A stretch of DNA of 5,219 bases from NCBI GenBank assembly GCA_903854305.1, contig CAINWC010000301.1:1-5219 (forward strand), read 5' to 3'. The translations under genes and the position numbers were made by a program. Origin of the DNA: an uncultured Pseudomonadota bacterium. GTDB lineage: Bacteria > Pseudomonadota > Gammaproteobacteria > Burkholderiales > Methylophilaceae. The notes beneath the pieces were generated by a model. The model worked only from the letters and a program-made list of their open reading frames with translations. It made no database searches and was not told the origin of the DNA. Shown piece after piece: positions 1 through 5,219 of this stretch (position 1 is its first letter; each line of letters begins with the position of its first letter).

Positions 1-2351
1 TAATACGCAAGTAAATTGGCGGCAATGGCAGCAACCAATGCGGCAATTAGCCCAATACAGGCAAACTCAGCCACGTAAGCAACACCCACTTGCCGCCTTG
101 AGGCGCCAAACACGCGCATGAGTGTCGCTTCAGCAATGCGCTCTTCACGTGTGGCAACCAGTGCCGCATATAGCACAGCTAAGCCGGCAATCAAGCTGAA
201 TGCAAATACATACTCAATGGTACTGCTCATTTTTTGCATAATGCCACGCACTTGCTGCATGAGCGCGGCGATATCAATGACCGTAAGATTAGGATATTCG
301 CGCACCAGTTGATTCAGCGGCGCATCGGCACCCGCAGGTAAATGAAAACTGCTGATGTAATTGGCGGCATATTGGTCCAAAACGCCAGGTGGTGTTACGG
401 CAAAGAAGTTAGCACGCATAGTATCCCAATCCACTTTTCTTAGGCTGGTCACAGTAAGCGTTAATGGGCTGCCCGCAACATCAAACAACAAGATATCACC
501 CAAGTTAATGCCTAATGTTTTGGCTAAATCTTGCTCTAGTGAAAGATACGGTTTGCCATGTTCTTGCGTTGTCCACCATCGACCTGAAAGCAGTTTATTA
601 TCACTTTGCATGGTTGCAGCCCAAGACAAATTGAACTCACGCTCAGCAAGATGTTTTGCGCGCTCATCTTGCCATTGCGTTTGAGCAATATTTTTGCCAT
701 TCTTGCTGATTAAACGACCACGCACCATGGGAAATATCGTTGCATGATTAATCTGTTGCTGCTCAAAAAAATGCTTAACACCGTTAATTTGCGCAGGCTG
801 AATATTAATCACAAAACGATTCGGTGCGTCTAACGGCAATGAGGCTTGCCAATTACGGATTAAGTCGCCGCGAATCAAGGCCAACAACATCAGCACCATC
901 AAGCCCATGCTAAAGCCTATCATTTGCACGGTAGATAAACCGAACCTACGCTTAAGCCCAAGCACCCCTAATTTCACATCGTTTAGCATCTGATTATTCG
1001 GCGTCAGAATAAATAAACGATTCGCCAAACTCACCAACACATATGAAAAAACAACAATAGCAACACACAGCAGCAATAAGGCCAAAATAGTAGAAAATGC
1101 CAGTTTTACATCATGTGCTTGCCAAAAAATCATGCCGCACATCACCAAGGCAGCCGGCAGAAATTTAGCTTGCGCGGAGCTGGTTTGCTTAAGCGTTTCA
1201 CGGCGCAAAATATTCATGGCTGTTAAATTACGCATTTGCCACGCATGCGGCAATACCACGGCAAACATCATGGCAACGCTGGCGACAATCCCCACAAAAA
1301 CAGGCGTGATTGAAGCTGACGGTAAGATTTCTAAAAACAAGCTGCCAGCCAATCTAGCTAAGCCAAATTGGCCGATAAAACCTAGCCCCACACCAACCAG
1401 CGCACTCAAAAAAGCGATCATCAGCGTTTGCATGGCGAGCACTTGCAACACGGTATTTTTTGAAGCGCCAAAACAACGCATTAAGGCGAAAGTATCAAGG
1501 CTTTGTTTGATGTAAGGCAAGCTTGAAAGCAGCATGGCCACCATCGCCAAAATAACGCTCACCATGGCAGATAAGCCTAAAAACTGCTGCGCTTTATCTA
1601 AAGCCAATTTAATTTCTGGACGGGCATTACGCACGTCTTCAATTTTCTCGCCACGGCCTAATTGCGGCTTGGTTTGTTTAAAATATTGGCTGATTTTTTT
1701 TGGCTCGGCGGCTAATAAAAGTTGGTACTTAACGCGGCTACCGAACTGAATAAGCTTGGTAGCAGGCAAGTCAGCCGCATTCATCATTAGTCGTGGTGCA
1801 AAGCTAAACATATCGCCACCGCGAGATGGTTCACGCATTAGCAATGCGCTAATCCGTAATTTACGCTCACCTACTTCAACATCATCGCCTACTTTTAAAT
1901 GAAGTAAATTTGCAAGTCGTGGTTCCAACCAAACCTCGCCCAAGTTTGGTGAAAATTGAACAAGATTGCCGGTCTCATTAACTTTTTGGCTGATGGTCAA
2001 ATCTCCACGTAATGGAAAACCCTGCGCCACGGCTTTGATTTCAGACAGTTGATTGGCTTCTCCAAACACCACCATACTGGCAAATTCATAAGTTTTAACG
2101 GTACGAATCCCTTGTGAAGTTGCATTTTTTTCAAATTTATCAGAAATGGGATGATCGGATAAAATGGCAATATCGCCACCCAGCAATAAACCGCCTTGTT
2201 GATTCAGCGCGGTTTCTACACGTTGTGTAAAAAATCCAACAGCCGTAATAGCGGCTACAGCTAATACCAAAGCAAATACCAGTACGCGCAAGGCTCCCGC
2301 ACGCCATAAGCTTAATGTTTGCGTCCAGGCTAATCTAAACGCTAAACTCAT
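1..2351 (-). CDS. ybbP: YbbP-type FtsX/MacB-family ABC transporter permease, 3' end outside window
   Basis: This is the membrane subunit of the YbbAP ABC complex in the inner membrane, which probably moves hydrophobic substrates out of the bilayer rather than through a channel. I read the frame codon by codon: 783 codons are open, with no stop, to the window edge. The order is an N-terminal helix (about residues 20-41), a large periplasmic domain (about 42-245), a helix group (about 250-365) with an FtsX-type FGASKN motif at 294, central helices (about 417-443 and 477-493), a second periplasmic domain with EYPNLTVIDIAAL near 685, a helix at about 710-734, a second FGASRR motif at 748 and a helix at 760-783. 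This two-fold FtsX layout is the YbbP pattern. E. coli YbbP is about 800 residues, so only the last helix or so should be missing. The ATG overlaps the ybbA stop as ATGA with no clear ribosome site of its own, so translational coupling is likely. The family call is firm; the substrate is unknown. Confidence 0.93.
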   Translation of the reverse strand, partial: MSLAFRLAWTQTLSLWRAGALRVLVFALVLAVAAITAVGFFTQRVETALNQQGGLLLGGDIAILSDHPISDKFEKNATSQGIRTVKTYEFASMVVFGEANQLSEIKAVAQGFPLRGDLTISQKVNETGNLVQFSPNLGEVWLEPRLANLLHLKVGDDVEVGERKLRISALLMREPSRGGDMFSFAPRLMMNAADLPATKLIQFGSRVKYQLLLAAEPKKISQYFKQTKPQLGRGEKIEDVRNARPEIKLALDKAQQFLGLSAMVSVILAMVAMLLSSLPYIKQSLDTFALMRCFGASKNTVLQVLAMQTLMIAFLSALVGVGLGFIGQFGLARLAGSLFLEILPSASITPVFVGIVASVAMMFAVVLPHAWQMRNLTAMNILRRETLKQTSSAQAKFLPAALVMCGMIFWQAHDVKLAFSTILALLLLCVAIVVFSYVLVSLANRLFILTPNNQMLNDVKLGVLGLKRRFGLSTVQMIGFSMGLMVLMLLALIRGDLIRNWQASLPLDAPNRFVINIQPAQINGVKHFFEQQQINHATIFPMVRGRLISKNGKNIAQTQWQDERAKHLAEREFNLSWAATMQSDNKLLSGRWWTTQEHGKPYLSLEQDLAKTLGINLGDILLFDVAGSPLTLTVTSLRKVDWDTMRANFFAVTPPGVLDQYAANYISSFHLPAGADAPLNQLVREYPNLTVIDIAALMQQVRGIMQKMSSTIEYVFAFSLIAGLAVLYAALVATREERIAEATLMRVFGASRRQVGVAYVAEFACIGLIAALVAAIAANLLAY

Positions 2352-3079
2352 GCCGTAGTCAGCGCAGTTAATACGCCATTTTCCAACTTAAGCTGTCGCT
2401 GGCAACGGTTAGCTAAATGAATATCATGTGTGACTAAAACCAAGGTGGTGCCAGCCTCGGCATTCATATTAAACAACAACTCGATAATCATTTGGCCCGT
2501 AGTATTATCCAAATTACCGGTGGGCTCATCCGCAAATAAAATGGCAGGCTGTGTGGCAAACGCACGCGCAATCGCAACCCGTTGCTGTTCGCCACCTGAG
2601 AGCTGCTTAGGATAATGCTGTACACGTGCACTCAAACCCACTTTATTTAACGCCTCCAAACTCAATGCCTTAGCGTTTGGATGACTTTTGAGTTGTAGCG
2701 GCAACATGACATTTTCAAGCGCAGTGAGCGAAGGCAATAACTGAAAAGACTGAAACACAAACCCCATGTTTTCAGCACGTATTGCCGCCCTACCGTCCTC
2801 ATCTAAACTGCTAAATGGACTATTCTTGATTTGAATACTGCCACTAGTCGGCACATCCAACCCGGCAAGCAAGCTCAAAAGTGTAGATTTACCAGAACCA
2901 GAACTACCAATAATGGCAACCTGCTCACCCGCATCAATCGATAAATTTAAACCTTGTAGAATACTAATTTGGTTATCATGGCTAATAAAGTCATACTTCA
3001 GATCATTCGCTTGAATCACTGGCGCTGGAATCACTTGATTTGGAAGCACTGGGTCTTGAATCACTGGAGGTTGTTGCAT
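2348..3079 (-). CDS. ybbA: YbbA-type ABC transporter ATP-binding protein (LolD/MacB-like family)
   Basis: This is the cytoplasmic ATPase that powers the YbbP permease. The 243-residue protein has every motif of an active ABC ATPase: Walker [10 protein letters not shown] at 58-66, Q-loop Gln110 in FVFQSF, signature LSGGEQ at 160-165, Walker B ILFADE at 180-185 followed by PTGNLD, and the switch His218 in LVTHD. The stretch around FVFQSF, the TALENV segment and the C-terminal region closely resemble E. coli YbbA. I chose the ATG at 3079; a TTG one codon upstream is less likely. A weak GGGAAAG lies five bases before the ATG. The first about 24 residues are an extension not usual in this family, built of four five-residue units: [15 protein letters not shown] and PVIQA. 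It overlaps ybbP by four bases and is divergent from tesA with a two-base gap, so its promoter must lie inside tesA. It could be called a LolD paralogue, but the tesA and ybbP neighbours favour YbbA. Confidence 0.95.
   Translation of the reverse strand: MQQPPVIQDPVLPNQVIPAPVIQANDLKYDFISHDNQISILQGLNLSIDAGEQVAIIGSSGSGKSTLLSLLAGLDVPTSGSIQIKNSPFSSLDEDGRAAIRAENMGFVFQSFQLLPSLTALENVMLPLQLKSHPNAKALSLEALNKVGLSARVQHYPKQLSGGEQQRVAIARAFATQPAILFADEPTGNLDNTTGQMIIELLFNMNAEAGTTLVLVTHDIHLANRCQRQLKLENGVLTALTTA
3011..3070. repeat. 15-bp tandem repeat, four imperfect copies, in ybbA 5' end and tesA leader
   Basis: Four units lie exactly 15 bases apart, starting at 3011, 3026, 3041 and 3056: ttgaatcactggcgc, tggaatcacttgatt, tggaagcactgggtc and ttgaatcactggagg. 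The first ten bases are strongly conserved (T[T/G]GAA[T/G]CACT) and the last three vary freely. Because 15 is a multiple of three, gain or loss of a unit would keep ybbA in frame. On the minus strand the array encodes four pentapeptides at YbbA residues 5-24. On the plus strand it is the tesA leader, and the variable tail of the last copy supplies the GGAGG ribosome site. Confidence 0.85.
3065..3070 (+). promoter_or_regulatory. Ribosome binding site of tesA
   Basis: TGGAGG contains a perfect GGAGG core, 11 bases before the ATG at 3082. The spacing is slightly long. It supports the ATG at 3082 over an in-frame TTG at 3040, which would put an acidic stretch in front of the signal peptide. The same bases are codons 4-5 (Pro-Pro) of ybbA on the other strand, so the site is constrained by both genes. 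Confidence 0.6.
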
Positions 3080-3081
3080 CA

Positions 3082-3723
3082 ATGCTTTCCCGCTTTTTAT
3101 TAATGTTTAAATGCTTAGTTCTTAGTGTACTTGGTTTTAATTTCGTTGCATTGCCTTCAATAGCAATGTCAGAAAATCCAAAAATTTTAATCTATGGCGA
3201 TAGCTTGTCTGCGGCTTACGGCATTGCAAAGCAACAAGGCTGGCCAACCTTATTACAAAACAAACTCATCGCCAAACATTACCAATACAATGTGATTAAC
3301 GCCAGTATCAGTGGCGAAACCACCAGCGGTGGCCTGAGCAGGCTAGATGCAACACTTGCAGAATTTAAGCCGAATATCATCATATTAGCACTGGGTGCAA
3401 ACGATGGTTTACGCGGATTACCATTGACCGAAATGACCAAGAATCTAAGCGCAATGATAACACTGAGCAAAAAATATAAATTAAAAGTGCTGCTGGTCGG
3501 CATGAAAATTCCACCCAATTACGGCCCAAAATATGCTGCCTCATTCAGCCAGACTTATAACCAACTAAGCCAACAACATAAAATCTCACTAGTGCCTTTT
3601 ATGCTGGAAAATATAGCGGCAAACCCAAATTTAATTCAGGAGGATGGTTTACACCCTAATGCAATTGGGCAACCCATTATTTTGGAAAATATTTGGCCAA
3701 AACTGCAACCACTACTAAAATAA
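3082..3723 (+). CDS. tesA: TesA-type periplasmic arylesterase / thioesterase / lysophospholipase (SGNH hydrolase)
   Basis: This periplasmic lipolytic enzyme hydrolyses esters and thioesters of fatty acids (acyl-CoA, lysophospholipid and aryl esters in E. coli). The product is 213 residues. Residues 1-28 are a signal peptide: Arg4 and Lys10, then a hydrophobic core, ending in PSIA with likely cleavage after Ala28. All four SGNH blocks are present: nucleophile Ser41 in GDSLSAAYG, Gly78 in NASISGET, Asn107 in LGANDGLRG, and Asp188 and His191 in EDGLHPN. Spacing between the catalytic Asn and His (84 residues) equals that in mature E. coli TesA. The C-terminus, QPIILENIWPKLQPLLK, looks complete, so the foreign-looking fragment after it has not cut the gene. 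It is divergent from ybbA-ybbP as in E. coli, which fits a joint role in clearing hydrophobic molecules from the membrane. The only odd features are the leader buried in ybbA and the absence of any terminator directly after it. Confidence 0.96.
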   Translation: MLSRFLLMFKCLVLSVLGFNFVALPSIAMSENPKILIYGDSLSAAYGIAKQQGWPTLLQNKLIAKHYQYNVINASISGETTSGGLSRLDATLAEFKPNIIILALGANDGLRGLPLTEMTKNLSAMITLSKKYKLKVLLVGMKIPPNYGPKYAASFSQTYNQLSQQHKISLVPFMLENIAANPNLIQEDGLHPNAIGQPIILENIWPKLQPLLK

Positions 3724-4502
3724 TGAATGCGCTCATTGCCCTCATCGGTTTTATCATCACCCCTATCATCCGCGCCAAGTTGAATCATCAATTCATGCTT
3801 GGTGCGCGTAATCAGGCCTTCACTACTGAATATGTCGGCGGCCTTGAAACCGTCAAGAGTCTGCAGATGGAACCGCAACTCAACGCCAAGTATAGCGACT
3901 ATCTGGCAGAATACATGCGCTCCGGTTTTGCCGTACGTCAGATCGGTAACACTTATAGCGTAGTCTCCAATGGCTTGGAGCAACTCATGACCTTGCTCAT
4001 ACTGGTGATTGGTGCCTACACCGTGATGAACGGCACGGATTTCACCATTGGCATGTTGATCGCTTTCCAGATGTTTGCCAGTCGCTTATCACAACCCATG
4101 CTGCGACTGGTGGGTTTATGGCAGCAGTTCCAGCAGGCGAATTTATCGGTTCAACGACTAGGTGACATCATGAATGCACCGGCAGAACCCTATTCCATTC
4201 TGCCGACCCGATTGCGTGAAGGCAAAGGCCAGATTGATATTGAAGACCTAAGTTTCCGTTACGCGGACAATCTGCCTTATCTGTATCAGGGATTTAATCT
4301 TAAAGTGGCACCAGGTCAGATTGTCGCCATCATGGGTCAGTCCGGTTCCGGTAAAAGTACGCTGACTAAATTACTACAGGGCTTCTATCAGCCAGCGGGC
4401 GGTACCATCAAACTGGATGGTAATGACATTCGTTATCTGTCAGCCAATGAATTGCGCCATTACTTTGGGGTAGGCTTTGGCTACCACCACATTGCGTGTT
4501 AA
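3723..4502 (+). pseudogene. Internal fragment of a type I secretion ABC exporter (HlyB/RtxB class), truncated at both ends
   Basis: A complete relative (about 700 residues) would export RTX proteins or adhesins with a periplasmic adaptor and an outer-membrane channel. Only a middle piece remains. From the ATG at 3723 (259 codons) it has the last part of the membrane domain (ITPIIRAKLN, then NQAFTTEYVGGLETVKSLQ typical of this class), two hydrophobic stretches at about 90-120, the linker SQPMLRLVGLWQQFQQ, and an ATPase domain with Walker A GQSGSGKST at 205-213. Similarity stops at LRHYFGV (position 4472), just before the Q-loop; nine unrelated residues follow to the stop. The signature, Walker B and switch His are gone, as are the N-terminal peptidase-like domain and first helices, so export activity is ruled out. 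The ATG overlaps the tesA stop (TAATG), so some peptide could be made by re-initiation. An open frame upstream to 3693 is only an out-of-frame reading of the tesA tail. GC is about 47-52% in sampled lines, above its neighbours. No adaptor or substrate gene is nearby. Confidence 0.85.
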
Positions 4503-4732
4503 TTGAGTAAATATTTCGTTAATCTTAATTTAGTTACAGTAATTTTTCGAGCATAAACAAAGCCAAAAAACCTAAAGGATGCGGGTAAAAAGCTACATGC
4601 CATGTTGGAATAAATATAATCAATGCCATGGCTTAAGTAAACTTTACATAACGTAACCTAAATTTGCTTAATAGTATTTAAAAGCTGATACTGATTTAAT
4701 CTACACAATACCTTTTTATAAAAGTTATTCCT
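4503..4732. other. AT-rich intergenic spacer of 230 bases
   Basis: Sampled lines are 22-35% GC, the lowest in the window. No continuation of the exporter is visible in any plus-strand frame after 4472. The spacer holds a possible promoter for the lipoprotein gene and an imperfect inverted repeat (TTAAGTAAA at 4633-4641 with TTTGCTTAA at 4663-4671). It also holds a 31-codon minus-strand frame (4534-4629) with a hydrophobic product. I see no tRNA, no insertion-sequence ends and no convincing terminator hairpin. Confidence 0.7.
4664..4692 (+). promoter_or_regulatory. Possible sigma-70 promoter of the lipoprotein gene
   Basis: TTGCTT (4664-4669) and GATACT (4687-4692) are separated by 17 bases, the ideal spacing, and lie about 40 bases before the ATG at 4733. 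Each box matches the consensus at four of six positions (TTGACA and TATAAT). In so AT-rich a spacer such matches arise easily, so this is only a candidate. Confidence 0.35.
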
Positions 4733-5176
4733 ATGAAGCGTTTTGCTACACTCCTTGCCATTAGCTTTTGCATTAGTATGCTCAGTGGATGTGCTTCAGT
4801 ACAAATACCACCCGAGCAAATAAATCAGAAAACATTTACACAAGAGAGTACAAAAAGCTACCAAGAATCATATCGCTTAATTGCTAAACAGATGCGCGCC
4901 TGCTACAAATACATAGGGTTGCTTGGAAATGGGTACGACGTTCAAGCTGACTTAGACTCAGCAAATAAAATGGGGTCAGTCGAAGTGTATTACGTAGGAT
5001 TAACGGGAGCACAAAAGCCTGAAGATTCAATATTCAGTAGAACAGTGAAGATAACAGAAACACCTAATGGGTCACTCATTACCGTTACAGGTACTACACC
5101 TAGTTATGTGTATCAAACTTATAGAACAATTCCAAAGTGGCTTGATGGTATTGATTCTTGCGCTCCCCTGCATTAG
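4733..5176 (+). CDS. Small lipoprotein of unknown function
   Basis: I do not recognise the family. The 147-residue product has a clear lipoprotein signal: Lys2 and Arg3, a hydrophobic stretch, then the lipobox LSGC with Cys20 as the lipidation site. The next residue is Ala, not Asp, which in enterobacterial rules favours the outer membrane. The mature part (about 128 residues) starts with a Gln/Thr/Ser-rich stretch, then a segment likely to be helical (SYRLIAKQMRACYKYIGLL, 46-64). It continues with alternating beta-like segments (VEVYYVGL at 84, TVKITE, SLITVTG) and ends DSCAPLH. Two cysteines, Cys57 and Cys143, could form a disulfide. There is no catalytic motif. The ribosome site is weak (AAAG at 4720-4723, nine bases upstream). 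The gene stands alone after the spacer, and a possible next gene starts nine bases after its stop. Its role is open; a small envelope protein is all the sequence supports. Confidence 0.88.
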   Translation: MKRFATLLAISFCISMLSGCASVQIPPEQINQKTFTQESTKSYQESYRLIAKQMRACYKYIGLLGNGYDVQADLDSANKMGSVEVYYVGLTGAQKPEDSIFSRTVKITETPNGSLITVTGTTPSYVYQTYRTIPKWLDGIDSCAPLH

Positions 5177-5184
5177 AAAACATA

Positions 5185-5219
5185 ATGAACAAGCCCAAAA
5201 AGTTAGTTCAGTATTGCTA
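5185..5219 (+). CDS. Possible start of a downstream gene, cut by the window edge
   Basis: An ATG eight bases after the lipoprotein stop opens a frame reading MNKPKKLVQYC up to the window edge. The short gap and basic N-terminus would suit a second gene in the same transcript. No Shine-Dalgarno sequence is visible, and eleven codons are too few to judge, so this may be chance. Confidence 0.25.
   Translation, partial: MNKPKKLVQYC

Noticed and set aside
118..1749. Four plus-strand open frames of 64-127 codons (118-312, 361-684, 1132-1515, 1534-1749)
   Set aside because: All lie opposite ybbP, whose minus-strand frame is continuous and matches a known family throughout. Their products have no recognisable domain.
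1997..2179. A 60-codon minus-strand frame inside ybbP
   Set aside because: It lies in another frame of the ybbP coding sequence and has no domain; the ybbP frame explains the region.
2969..2997. TTGGTT, 17 bases, CATACT as a tesA promoter inside ybbA
   Set aside because: The spacing is right, but only three and four of six consensus bases match, and nothing else supports it.
3040..3081. Upstream TTG start extending TesA by 14 residues
   Set aside because: The extension lies in the ybbA repeat, is acidic, and would precede the signal peptide. The ATG at 3082 has a GGAGG upstream and a proper signal peptide.
3636..3983. A 115-codon minus-strand frame across the tesA end and the exporter fragment
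   Set aside because: It is antisense to two regions with clear homology and spans a junction between DNA of different composition, so it cannot be an old conserved gene.
3734..4495. CATTGC at 3734-3739 and 4490-4495 as a target-site duplication around the exporter fragment
   Set aside because: Six bases is within chance, neither copy sits exactly at a breakpoint, and no terminal inverted repeats or transposase are present.
4597..4630. Direct repeat ATGCCATG at 4597-4604 and 4623-4630
   Set aside because: It is a single pair of eight-base matches in a low-complexity spacer with no further structure.
4579..4656. A 25-codon plus-strand frame in the spacer with AAAGG directly before its ATG
   Set aside because: The purine run abuts the ATG with no spacer, the product has no features, and the frame occurs easily in AT-rich DNA.

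Overview
The window looks like ordinary chromosomal DNA of a low-to-moderate GC Gram-negative proteobacterium. The evidence is a periplasmic TesA-type esterase, a YbbA/YbbP ABC module and an outer-membrane-type lipoprotein. The divergent tesA | ybbA-ybbP order matches E. coli. A beta-proteobacterium, possibly a methylotroph of the Methylophilaceae, is a guess from composition and protein flavour and is not shown by the sequence.

Left part (1-3079, minus strand): a two-gene operon. ybbA encodes the ATPase and overlaps ybbP by ATGA. ybbP encodes a long FtsX/MacB-type permease that runs off the left edge with 783 codons visible and no internal stop. Middle (3082-3723, plus strand): tesA, complete, with a signal peptide and all SGNH catalytic residues. 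The ybbA and tesA start codons point away from each other with only two bases between them. The first codons of ybbA carry a four-copy 15-bp tandem repeat that is also the tesA leader and includes its Shine-Dalgarno sequence. In E. coli YbbA, YbbP and TesA are thought to work together, with the transporter moving hydrophobic molecules out of the membrane for hydrolysis by TesA. The conserved layout supports the same partnership here.

Right of tesA (3723-about 4472): a broken internal fragment of a type I secretion ABC exporter (HlyB/RtxB class). It starts at the tesA stop codon and ends just before the Q-loop. It lacks the N-terminal domain, the first membrane helices and the second half of the ATPase. 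Hand counts give about 47-52% GC in five sampled lines of the fragment, against about 35-43% in tesA and 22-35% in the spacer after it. This suggests a separate origin.

Far right (4503-5219): an AT-rich spacer of 230 bases with a possible promoter and one curious small minus-strand reading frame. It is followed by a gene for a small lipoprotein of unknown function and the possible first codons of another gene at the window edge. I saw no tRNA, rRNA, CRISPR array, intact insertion sequence or clear rho-independent terminator. I found no convincing new system. The points most worth following are the tandem repeat shared by ybbA and the tesA leader, and the exporter fragment.
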